DNA of 7,109 nt, from the NCBI GenBank assembly GCA_036166415.1, contig JAYZHP010000099.1, positions 1-7,109 of the forward strand, read 5' to 3'. This stretch comes from TMED108 sp036166415 (lineage in GTDB: Bacteria > Fidelibacterota > Marinisomatia > Marinisomatales > TCS55). Positions 1 through 6,528 of the stretch are shown piece by piece; the first letter of the stretch is position 1; each line of letters starts with the position of its first letter. The notes under the pieces were generated by a model. The model was not told the DNA's origin. It saw nothing but the letters and a program-made list of their open reading frames with translations, and did not search any database. The position numbers and the translations under genes are program-made.

Positions 1-522
1 TTTATAGTATTTTATGATAATTCATTGGCTGTAGGTCTATTTTTAGGTACATCTATCCATGAAACGGCTCAAGTAGCAGGTTCGGCAATGATTTATGCCG
101 AACAATATGCAAATCCCTCAGTATTGGATATAGCTACAGTGATAAAATTGGTTAGAAACACAATGATGGTTATGGTAATACCTCTTTTAGCATATCTGGC
201 GAGAAAAGACTCAAATCAGAATAATAAAATAAATATTGGCTCTATTTTTCCATATTTTATCATAGGATTTTTAGCTTTTGGAATGATTAGAACTATTGGC
301 GATCAATTTGAATATCAAATTGGTAGTGAGCTCTGGAATAATTTCATTCATTTTATTAAATATTCTGCTGAATTATTACTCATAATCGCAATGTCTGCTG
401 TTGGCTACAACACTAAATTAGATAAATTCAAAAATCTAGGATTAAAACCCTTTTTCTTAGGATTTATTGCTGCTATAGCTGTGGGAGTTACAAGTTTTTT
501 AATTATATATTTGATTATATGA
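1..522 (+). CDS. YeiH/UPF0324 family putative anion exporter, C-terminal part (5' truncated)
   Basis: Reading frame 1 is open from the first base of the window to the TGA at 520-522, so the gene starts left of the window; an internal TTG at 25 is not its start. The 173 visible residues are very hydrophobic, with about four or five membrane segments and short Lys/Asn-rich loops. The motif GLFLGTSIHETAQVAGSA (about residues 12-29), followed by a VIKLVRNTMMV stretch, matches the conserved C-terminal half of the UPF0324/YeiH family (PF03601), where G-x-x-x-G-[TA]-[ST]-[IL]-H-[ED]-x-A-[QH]-V is a hallmark. The family is commonly labelled putative sulfate exporter, but I know of no firm demonstration of substrate. 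It would act in the inner membrane. The stop overlaps the next gene's start by ATGA, indicating co-translation. The family call is confident; the substrate is not. Confidence 0.87.
   Translation, partial: FIVFYDNSLAVGLFLGTSIHETAQVAGSAMIYAEQYANPSVLDIATVIKLVRNTMMVMVIPLLAYLARKDSNQNNKINIGSIFPYFIIGFLAFGMIRTIGDQFEYQIGSELWNNFIHFIKYSAELLLIIAMSAVGYNTKLDKFKNLGLKPFFLGFIAAIAVGVTSFLIIYLII
519..522 (+). promoter_or_regulatory. ATGA stop/start overlap (translational coupling site)
   Basis: The TGA of the UPF0324 gene (520-522) overlaps the ATG of the following gene (519-521). There is no purine-rich ribosome binding site just upstream (the context is A/T only), so re-initiation by the terminating ribosome is the likely way the second gene is translated. 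Confidence 0.7.
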
Positions 523-1124
523 AGAGATTAGTACTTATTATCATTATTTTATTAAATATAAATAAATCATCAGCTCAAGCCGAATTGATTGGTGGAATTA
601 TTACAGAGATAATTTCATCCTCATTATATCCAGCTTATGAAAAATCAAAACATAGAATAGAATTAACAAAAATATTTAATAATTATAGTTTTTATGGAAA
701 TCTTATTGATTCAACGAGCATTGATTCTATAATAGAAAATAACTTAGGAGTTGGAATTGAAGTTGATGCTTATTTTATGCAAGAATCCAATAAAAAGCAT
801 ATTCCTAGACTATCAGTAATGGCTATTGATTCTTTGCAAGGTCACGTTTTTATTCATTTTAAATATATTGAAAAAATTACAAGCATAGATGAAGAAAGGA
901 TAGATAATACTACTAGTGGTGTCAGATATATAGATCGAGAAATATTATATGAAAAAGGTCTAGGTAAATTTATTCTAACATCTAGAAATGAAGATTTATA
1001 TAGAAAAAGAGAGAAAGCAAAAAAGAGAGATGAATTTATGAAGAGTCCTAAAGGTTTAATGGCGATCAGCTGTGCTAGTGCTGGCTTATTTTTTTTAGCG
1101 GCTATTTATCAATCGTCTTGGTGA
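519..1124 (+). CDS. Unrecognised exported protein with C-terminal membrane segment
   Basis: I do not recognise this 201-residue protein. It has a typical Sec signal peptide: MKR, then a hydrophobic core LVLIIIILL (4-12), then an A-x-A site with likely cleavage after Ala21. The mature part (about 22-175) looks mixed alpha/beta, with many Ile, Ser, Asn and charged residues and no obvious catalytic motif. A very basic stretch (about 162-178, rich in K/R) precedes a hydrophobic segment at about 179-197 that could anchor the C-terminus in the membrane. The ATG sits inside the upstream stop (ATGA) and no Shine-Dalgarno is visible, so translation is probably coupled to the UPF0324 gene and the product may work with that transporter. 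Its 3' end overlaps the convergent amine oxidase gene by 23 bp. The signal peptide and coupled start support a real gene; function is unknown. Confidence 0.72.
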   Translation: MKRLVLIIIILLNINKSSAQAELIGGIITEIISSSLYPAYEKSKHRIELTKIFNNYSFYGNLIDSTSIDSIIENNLGVGIEVDAYFMQESNKKHIPRLSVMAIDSLQGHVFIHFKYIEKITSIDEERIDNTTSGVRYIDREILYEKGLGKFILTSRNEDLYRKREKAKKRDEFMKSPKGLMAISCASAGLFFLAAIYQSSW

Positions 1125-2571
1125 CCTCATTACTAGTTCTAATTCCAGATTCTATTGCACCATTCATGGAGGCATAATTAATGGCTGTGTGCTCTCCAGC
1201 AAAATAAAAAGGCTGTTCGGTTTTTGCTAATATATCTCTATATCCTTTTTGTCCAATTCCAGTTAGTGAATAACTAGCTTTTATCCATTTATCATCGTTC
1301 CAATATTTGGAAATACCATTTTCCCAATAATCATCTGATTGAGACCAAATTTCATTACATGATTGTCTAGCTATTTTCATCCGATTCTTTTCAGATAAAC
1401 TACCAAGCTTACGTGCATCATCACCTGATGTAAAAGATAGCAGAATTCCTCTAGGACCAGGTTGATCTATTGAGAAATGATAGACTCTTCGAAGTGGGGT
1501 GTCTGTAAAGACTCTCTGTCCTATTGAATTATTACTATCCCAAAAACGCTTTTGAAATTGCATAGCAATCTTCATAACATGTCCATAGGACTGATTTTGA
1601 ATACAGTGCGATTTTTCTCTAGAAAATCCTGGATTAACTTTGATGTTTTTTAAGATTGTTGTTGGAATAGCAAAAACACACTTTGCTCCTTTAATAGTAT
1701 AATTATTTGATTGAGTTGAAAAATGCACTACCAGTCCGTCGGGAGTGGTATCGACGCTTTCAACTGCGTGATTATATTTTATTTTTGACCCTAATTTTGC
1801 AGCAAAAGCTTTTGGAAGTTGATCGTTACCACCTAAAATTCTACCTTCAACGGTATTTTCGCTAAATCCTGACGTTTTTACATGAGATTTCACCATTGAT
1901 AATGCTGACATTTTTGATGGTAGTGCGGTGGATTCTGTAGCGTTCAAATAAGTATATAGCTCAATGATATCTTTTGGAGCGCCTCCCTGCTTTAATAATT
2001 GCTCAACTGATATCTTATCTAAAGCTTGAATTTTTTCACTACCCACACCTTCTTTTTTAGCTAAATCAATCCATTGTTGGATATATTTAACCTCCTGCCC
2101 AAACAGCTTCCCTTTTAAGGTTCCATCAAAAGGTAGTTTTGCATTACCCGATTTAAGATCCTTCATATACATATGCTTATTTCTTACATAGATGCCATCA
2201 TACTGTTTTGCTGGTAAAATACTTAAGTCGAATTGCTTGCAATATTGGTGAACATACTCATCTGAACTGTCAACATACTCAGCACCCATTTCAGCATAAA
2301 GATTATCTGCAAAAGGATCTCTATAGGTTCTCACGCGACCGCCTGGATGAGATTTTGCTTCTAAAATCATCACATTGTACCCTGCTCGATCTAATTCATA
2401 GGCACAAGATAGTCCACTGAGGCCAGCGCCAATGACTAATATTCTATTATCATCGGATATATTCAATGCGGTAGTTAGTGTAGAATAGGGAAATACTGTT
2501 AATAATGAAGCGGTAGCGCTACTTTTTTTAAGAAATGAACGTCTGGTTAATTCTGCTTTATTTTGCGCCAT
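1102..2571 (-). CDS. Tat-exported flavin monoamine oxidase family protein (FAD-dependent amine oxidoreductase)
   Basis: A 489-residue flavoprotein of the amine oxidase family (PF01593). The N-terminus has a twin-arginine signal, LTRRSFLKKS (residues 8-17), followed by a hydrophobic segment, so it is probably exported folded with FAD bound. The dinucleotide-binding motif VIGAGLSGLSCAYEL is at 46-60, followed by an acidic residue ending the second strand and the GGRV loop (EAKSHPGGRV, 71-80). GGNDQLPKAF (247-256) and the C-terminal FAD motif YFAGEHTA (456-463) are typical of the family. Lys334 in HVMKIAMQF probably matches the conserved lysine near flavin N5. No cysteine lies near the C-terminal motif, so FAD is probably not covalently bound as in MAO-A/B. 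The expected reaction is oxidative deamination of an amine with O2 or another acceptor; the substrate cannot be read from sequence. An AGGA box lies 6 nt before ATG, and the gene starts 14 bp after leuS, so it is probably in its operon. Confidence 0.9.
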   Translation of the reverse strand: MAQNKAELTRRSFLKKSSATASLLTVFPYSTLTTALNISDDNRILVIGAGLSGLSCAYELDRAGYNVMILEAKSHPGGRVRTYRDPFADNLYAEMGAEYVDSSDEYVHQYCKQFDLSILPAKQYDGIYVRNKHMYMKDLKSGNAKLPFDGTLKGKLFGQEVKYIQQWIDLAKKEGVGSEKIQALDKISVEQLLKQGGAPKDIIELYTYLNATESTALPSKMSALSMVKSHVKTSGFSENTVEGRILGGNDQLPKAFAAKLGSKIKYNHAVESVDTTPDGLVVHFSTQSNNYTIKGAKCVFAIPTTILKNIKVNPGFSREKSHCIQNQSYGHVMKIAMQFQKRFWDSNNSIGQRVFTDTPLRRVYHFSIDQPGPRGILLSFTSGDDARKLGSLSEKNRMKIARQSCNEIWSQSDDYWENGISKYWNDDKWIKASYSLTGIGQKGYRDILAKTEQPFYFAGEHTAINYASMNGAIESGIRTSNEVTKTIDK

Positions 2572-2577
2572 ATAAGA

Positions 2578-2581
2578 TCCT
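2578..2581 (-). promoter_or_regulatory. Shine-Dalgarno (AGGA) of the amine oxidase gene
   Basis: On the minus strand the sequence AGGATCTTATATG places AGGA six bases before the ATG, inside the 14-bp gap after the leuS stop. This supports the chosen start, which also puts the twin-arginine motif at the expected position near the N-terminus. Confidence 0.55.
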
Positions 2582-2585
2582 AAAA

Positions 2586-5012
2586 TTATTGTTTTATTAC
2601 AATATTCAGTATTTTCCCTTTTACATAAATTTCTTTAATGATAGTTGTATTATTTAAGTAAGAAGCAATTTTATCATCAGCTTTAGCTTTTTCAATAACT
2701 TCAGTTTCAGATTGTTCTGCAGTAATAGCAATTTCTGATCGTCTTTTTCCATTGATTTGAATAGGGATTATGATCTCATCTGATAAGATAAGTTCTTTAT
2801 TATAGGTTGGCCATTCTTCAAAGGTAAGTTCTGAGCTCTCCCCTGTCAATTCCCATAACTCCTGAGCAAGATGCGGCATAAAAGGATTTATCAAAATAAT
2901 AAACGATCTAACTATATCTTTATTGATAGTTTCAAGCTTTTGTATGTGGTTAGTAAATATCATGAATTCAGAAACGCATGTGTTGAATTGTAGCTGATCC
3001 AAGTTATTTGAAACTTTTTTAATCATCATATGAAGTGCTTGTAGAGTTTCTTTATCATCATTATTATCTGTAACCTTTTGCGATAAAAGTCCCTCATCAT
3101 CAACTAGAATTGACCATAATTTATTAATAAAACGTGAGCAGCCTTGAAGACCGCTAGTGCTCCACGGCTTTGCCTTATCTAGAGGCCCCATAAACATCTC
3201 ATAAATCCTCATAGAGTCAGAGCCATAAGTTTCAACAGTTTCATCTGGATTAATTACATTTCCTCTAGATTTACTCATCTTAGAGCCATCTTGGCCAAGT
3301 ATCATGCCTTGATTGAATAATTTTTTAAATGGTTCCTTAGTTGATACTAACCCAAGATCAAATAATACATGATGCCAAAATCGTGAATATAAAAGATGAA
3401 GTACCGCATGTTCTGCTCCTCCTATATAAAGATCAACGGGCATCCAGTATTTTTCTTTTTCTAAATCCCATGCTTTTTCATCATTCGATGGATCTAGATA
3501 TCTTAAATAATACCAACAAGAGCCAGCCCATTGTGGCATGGTATTAGTCTCTCTAAGTCCAATAATATTATCATTATCATCTTTTACTTCAACCCATATA
3601 TCAATATTGGCAAGTGGAGATTCACCGGTTCCACTAGGTTCATATTTTTCAACATCTGGTAATTCTAAAGGTAGCGCAGACTCATCAAGGACTTGAGGTT
3701 TCCCATTTTTATGAACAATTGGAATTGGCTCACCCCAGTACCTCTGTCTAGAAAATAACCAATCTCTTAATTTATATTGTACAGTCCTATCCCCTTTTTT
3801 GTTATCTTCAAGCCAAAGAGTCATTTTTTCTTTAGCCTCATCCATATATAATCCATTTAAAAATTCGCTATTTATAGCTGGACCATCACCTGTATATGCG
3901 CCCACTCCTGAAAAATCTTTATTTGGCTCTACTGTTCTTATTATTGGTAAATCATATTTAGTCGCAAATTCCCAATCCCTTTCATCTTCGCCTGGTACTG
4001 CCATGATAGCTCCTGTACCATATCCCATAATTACGTAATCCGATATCCAAATTGGTATTTCCTTATTATTGGCGGGATTGATTGCATAAGTTCCTAAGAA
4101 TACACCATTTTTTTCTTTATTGAGCTCTGTTCTATCTAAATCTGATTTTTTTGATGTTTTATCTCTATAATCATTAACCATGTTTTTTTGATCATCAATA
4201 ACTAACTCATCCACTAATGGATGTTCTGGGGCTATTACAATGTAAGTAGCACCAAATAGTGTATCGTGTCGTGTCGTAAAAACCTCCAGATTCTTGTTAA
4301 TTGATGGAAGTTCAAAATATACATTAGCCCCCTCTGATCTACCTATCCAGTTCCTTTGAAGCTCTTTTATGCTATGCGGCCAATCAACATCATCTAAGCC
4401 AGATAGTAATGATTCTGCGTACTTAGTTATCCGAAGCATCCATTGGCGCATAGGCAACCGAACAACAGGATGACCGCCAATATCTGACTTTCCATCAACA
4501 ACTTCCTCATTGGCAAGCACTGCTTTTAATTCAGGACACCAATTCACAGGTACTTCAGCTTCATAAGCTAAACCTTTATTGTATAATTGAATAAATATCC
4601 ATTGTGTCCATTTTACATATCCTGGATCTGTAGTATTGATCTCTCTTGACCAGTCATAAGAAAAACCTAACATCTTGATCTGTCGTTTAAAATTGTTAAT
4701 GTTTTCTTTAGTCGTAATAGATGGATGCGTACCGGTTTTAATTGCGTACTGCTCCGCAGGAAGCCCAAATGCATCCCATCCCATAGGATGGAGAACATTA
4801 TGTCCCTGATGGCGTTTATATCTTGCTAAAATGTCGGTTGCAATATAACCTAATGGATGTCCAACATGAAGACCGGAGCCAGATGGGTATGGATACATAT
4901 CTAAGATATAATATTTAGGTTTATTTTCCTCAAAATCATTAGTTTTAAAAATCTGGTTATCTTCCCAATATTTTTGCCACTTTTTTTCTATAGATTTGTG
5001 ATTATATGTCAT
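2586..5012 (-). CDS. leuS: Leucyl-tRNA synthetase (LeuRS)
   Basis: An 808-residue class Ia synthetase that charges tRNA(Leu) with leucine using ATP in the cytoplasm. The catalytic HIGH-type motif is HVGH (49-52) within YPSGSGLHVGHPLGY, and the second signature KMSKS is at 578-582. WDAFGLPAEQYA (79-90) is typical of LeuRS. The CP1 editing domain spans roughly 225-415, with the threonine-rich motif TTRHDT (246-251) and the GTGAIMAVPGEDERDWEF stretch (332-349) carrying the conserved Asp near its end. After NWCP (157-160) the usual zinc-binding cysteines of the ZN1 region are absent, as in a known zinc-less subtype. The C-terminal part (about 625-808) is the anticodon-binding and tail region. Length is somewhat below the 860 residues of E. 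coli LeuRS. The start MTYNHKSIEKKWQKYW matches the normal family N-terminus; no Shine-Dalgarno is visible. It sits between a VTT membrane protein gene (66 bp upstream) and the amine oxidase (14 bp downstream). Confidence 0.97.
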   Translation of the reverse strand: MTYNHKSIEKKWQKYWEDNQIFKTNDFEENKPKYYILDMYPYPSGSGLHVGHPLGYIATDILARYKRHQGHNVLHPMGWDAFGLPAEQYAIKTGTHPSITTKENINNFKRQIKMLGFSYDWSREINTTDPGYVKWTQWIFIQLYNKGLAYEAEVPVNWCPELKAVLANEEVVDGKSDIGGHPVVRLPMRQWMLRITKYAESLLSGLDDVDWPHSIKELQRNWIGRSEGANVYFELPSINKNLEVFTTRHDTLFGATYIVIAPEHPLVDELVIDDQKNMVNDYRDKTSKKSDLDRTELNKEKNGVFLGTYAINPANNKEIPIWISDYVIMGYGTGAIMAVPGEDERDWEFATKYDLPIIRTVEPNKDFSGVGAYTGDGPAINSEFLNGLYMDEAKEKMTLWLEDNKKGDRTVQYKLRDWLFSRQRYWGEPIPIVHKNGKPQVLDESALPLELPDVEKYEPSGTGESPLANIDIWVEVKDDNDNIIGLRETNTMPQWAGSCWYYLRYLDPSNDEKAWDLEKEKYWMPVDLYIGGAEHAVLHLLYSRFWHHVLFDLGLVSTKEPFKKLFNQGMILGQDGSKMSKSRGNVINPDETVETYGSDSMRIYEMFMGPLDKAKPWSTSGLQGCSRFINKLWSILVDDEGLLSQKVTDNNDDKETLQALHMMIKKVSNNLDQLQFNTCVSEFMIFTNHIQKLETINKDIVRSFIILINPFMPHLAQELWELTGESSELTFEEWPTYNKELILSDEIIIPIQINGKRRSEIAITAEQSETEVIEKAKADDKIASYLNNTTIIKEIYVKGKILNIVIKQ

Positions 5013-5037
5013 AATTAACTATAAAATATATATAAAA

Positions 5038-5064
5038 TTTATACCTTCGACTGTGCTAATACAA
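5038..5064 (-). promoter_or_regulatory. Possible internal promoter upstream of leuS
   Basis: In the 66-bp gap before leuS the minus strand has TATAAA (5043 to 5038), a fair -10 box, and TTGTAT (5064 to 5059) as a weak -35 with a short 15-nt spacer. A transcript would start near 5030 and leave a leader of under 20 nt. Sequence this A/T-rich gives chance matches easily, so this is only a candidate. It is the widest gap in the minus-strand cluster, which is where extra leuS expression would most reasonably begin. Confidence 0.25.
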
Positions 5065-5076
5065 TAAGTGACGAAG
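5045..5076 (-). other. Inverted repeat CTTCG/CGAAG in the gap before leuS
   Basis: CTTCG at 5045-5049 pairs perfectly with CGAAG at 5072-5076, leaving a 22-nt interior. One mismatch followed by one more pair could extend the stem slightly. On the minus strand the following sequence is mixed A/T and not a clean U-run, so it does not look like a normal intrinsic terminator. It may be a weak attenuation or processing element, or chance. Confidence 0.25.
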
Positions 5077-5078
5077 AA

Positions 5079-5693
5079 TTATATTAAATATTTTATTATA
5101 AAGAAGCTACCAATGAGCAATATGGTGAAAAGGATTGCAAGAATATTAAAATATCGATCGATAAAATCTTTAATCGGTTCACCAAATTTCCAAATTAAAC
5201 CACCAATAAGGATAAAACGAGCAGATCTACTTATGATTGATGCTAACAAGAAAAGATTGAAATTAATATTAAATGCACCTGCTGATACGGTAAATACTTT
5301 AAATGGTATGGGTGTAAACCCTGAAACAAAAATAATCCAAAAATTCCATTCATCATATTTTTGCTTAATATCGTAGAATAATTCTGAAGAAAATCCAGGA
5401 ATTATATCAATAAAAAAATTAGCTATTACTGAAAAATCCCCTACTGTATTCCACCATAAAAAGTATCCAATTGAATAGCCAAATACCGCACCTAGAGCAG
5501 AACCAATTGAACAAATAAGTGCAAATTTAAACGCTTTAGTTCTTAATCCTAAGCATAGCGCAATTAATAGAACATCAGGCGGTATTGGAAAAAAAGATGC
5601 TTCGGTAAATGCGAGAAGGAAAAGTGCGACTGCTCCCCATTTAGAATCTGACCATTCTAAAACCCAATTGTATAGGTTTTTAAGCCAGCTCAT
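5079..5693 (-). CDS. YqaA-type VTT-domain (DedA/SNARE-associated) membrane protein
   Basis: A 204-residue integral membrane protein of the VTT/SNARE-associated superfamily (PF09335), closest in size and motifs to the YqaA group (COG1238). Two conserved motifs are clear: EASFFPIPPDVLLIAL (31-46) in the first half, and SGFTPIPFKVFTVSAGAF (124-141) in the second. The latter is followed by R156 and R159 in ISRSARF and a glycine-rich helix (GGLIW). About five hydrophobic segments are visible (about 19-29, 36-50, 58-80, 117-160, 183-202). VTT proteins include lipid scramblases and undecaprenyl-phosphate flippases of the DedA group; YqaA itself is not functionally assigned as far as I know, so no transport substrate is claimed. 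The ATG lies 8 bp after the DUF2914 gene stop, with A/T-rich sequence and no Shine-Dalgarno, so the two are probably cotranscribed. Family assignment is strong. Confidence 0.9.
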   Translation of the reverse strand: MSWLKNLYNWVLEWSDSKWGAVALFLLAFTEASFFPIPPDVLLIALCLGLRTKAFKFALICSIGSALGAVFGYSIGYFLWWNTVGDFSVIANFFIDIIPGFSSELFYDIKQKYDEWNFWIIFVSGFTPIPFKVFTVSAGAFNINFNLFLLASIISRSARFILIGGLIWKFGEPIKDFIDRYFNILAILFTILLIGSFFIIKYLI

Positions 5694-5701
5694 TCAATAA
5701 A

Positions 5702-6430
5702 TTAAATATTATAGTCACTAATGATGAAAGACAGAGAATCGTATCTTACACCGGATTGATCTTCTATAACGACTTGCCAATCACCAATTCTTTGAGGATT
5801 AATAGTTATATAGCTCCATGATCTCCAATTAAATGATCGCTTAGATTCCATTTGAATTTTTGATTTTAATTCCCCATCATGATACCATTTATGAAATAAA
5901 ACTTTTGAATCGTTACGATTTTGCACACCAGAAAGGAAATACACACGTTTAGCATCTGTTGTAAATGTATTTTTTGGCTCAACAATAGATCTATTTACTA
6001 CATCTGTACCTGTATACATATTTAATATTTTAAACGGCACATCATCTTTTTTTGTAATTAATTCTTTTTTCTTTAATTTTTTATTAGGTTTTACCTTGGG
6101 TATATATTTTTTTGATTCACTATTATCTGAAGAATTAACCTTTTCTTTTTTAGTTAAATCTGCAGTTGTTATCTTAGTTATCTCTTCTACCTCATCCACA
6201 ACTGGTTTAATATCATTTTCTATTTTTTTATTATGGACGACAAGCCGAATAGGTTTACTTGTTTTAAGTTTGGTGTTTGCAGATACAAATGAAATCATAT
6301 AAATTGCATAAACAGCAATCACGATTCCAGAGGCAACTTTCAATCTTTGCCAGACTGAAATTCCAAAAAGTATCGCGATTACTATCGTGATCTGTAATAC
6401 AACAGGTTCTGTAATTAATGGCCTAAACAT
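5702..6430 (-). CDS. DUF2914 domain membrane protein
   Basis: A 242-residue protein in three parts. Two hydrophobic segments lie near the N-terminus (about 11-27 and 32-50). A low-complexity, Lys/Asp/Thr/Ser-rich linker follows (about 55-132, with dense lysines near 107-128). The C-terminal domain (about 150-240) fits DUF2914 (PF11141): VYFLSGVQNRND, FHKWYHDGEL (179-188), NWRSWSYITI (201-210), GDWQVVIEDQSGVRYDSLSF (216-235). The spacing of the Trp residues and the W-x-V-x-V-x-D-x-x-G end are the family's signature. Its function is not established. The charged linker probably acts as a flexible spacer placing a beta-rich domain away from the membrane; the side is not determined. It is the first gene of the minus-strand cluster, is followed after 8 bp by the VTT gene, and is divergent from the FKBP lipoprotein gene. 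No Shine-Dalgarno precedes the ATG. Confidence 0.82.
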   Translation of the reverse strand: MFRPLITEPVVLQITIVIAILFGISVWQRLKVASGIVIAVYAIYMISFVSANTKLKTSKPIRLVVHNKKIENDIKPVVDEVEEITKITTADLTKKEKVNSSDNSESKKYIPKVKPNKKLKKKELITKKDDVPFKILNMYTGTDVVNRSIVEPKNTFTTDAKRVYFLSGVQNRNDSKVLFHKWYHDGELKSKIQMESKRSFNWRSWSYITINPQRIGDWQVVIEDQSGVRYDSLSFIISDYNI

Positions 6431-6528
6431 ATACTTTAATTTAAAATTGTTTTTACTTAAAGCAATACATGAATGTTAACCTATATAAACCGCTAATACA
6501 GATTATTTAATTAAAAATAAGGCATAAA
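6431..6528. promoter_or_regulatory. Divergent intergenic region between the DUF2914 and FKBP genes
   Basis: This 98-bp A/T-rich gap must hold the promoters of two divergent units: the minus-strand cluster and the plus-strand FKBP lipoprotein gene. I see several TATATA/TATAAA-like and TTAATTAA stretches (for example around 6482-6489 and 6507-6514) but no pair of -35 and -10 boxes with good spacing on either strand. I also see no Bacteroidota-type TAnnTTTG box. No small gene or RNA is evident. Confidence 0.5.
6519..6522 (+). promoter_or_regulatory. Weak Shine-Dalgarno (AAGG) of the FKBP gene
   Basis: AAGG lies six bases before the ATG at 6529 (AAGGCATAAAATG). It supports this start, which also yields a proper lipoprotein signal peptide directly after it. 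Confidence 0.45.

Noticed and set aside
1067..1096. Hairpin CAGC/GCTG (1067-1070 with 1080-1083) followed by a run of eight T, resembling an intrinsic terminator
   Set aside because: The stem is only four pairs, and it lies before the stop codon of the gene it would terminate, so it would cut the message inside the coding region.
2208..2420. Plus-strand open frame of 70 codons
   Set aside because: It lies wholly inside the amine oxidase gene, opposite its conserved N-terminal FAD region, and has no ribosome binding site or recognisable protein features.
3341..3547. Plus-strand open frame of 68 codons
   Set aside because: Antisense to conserved LeuRS catalytic sequence; its composition is explained by the reverse complement of that gene.
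3799..4038. Plus-strand open frame of 79 codons
   Set aside because: Antisense to the LeuRS CP1 domain, with no independent support.
4265..4276. Short repeat CGTGTCGTGTCG
   Set aside because: It encodes the LeuRS editing motif in frame and is too short to be a meaningful tandem repeat.
5013..5078. T-box or leucine attenuator upstream of leuS
   Set aside because: The gap is only 66 bp, with no T-box consensus, no specifier stem and no Leu-codon-rich leader peptide.
5068..5376. Plus-strand open frame of 102 codons
   Set aside because: Opposite the well-conserved second half of the VTT-domain gene; the motifs on the minus strand show which frame is real.
6096..6302. Plus-strand open frame of 68 codons, hydrophobic and Ser-rich
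   Set aside because: It is the complement of the lysine-rich linker of the DUF2914 protein; Lys codons read backwards give Phe and Leu, which explains its hydrophobic look.
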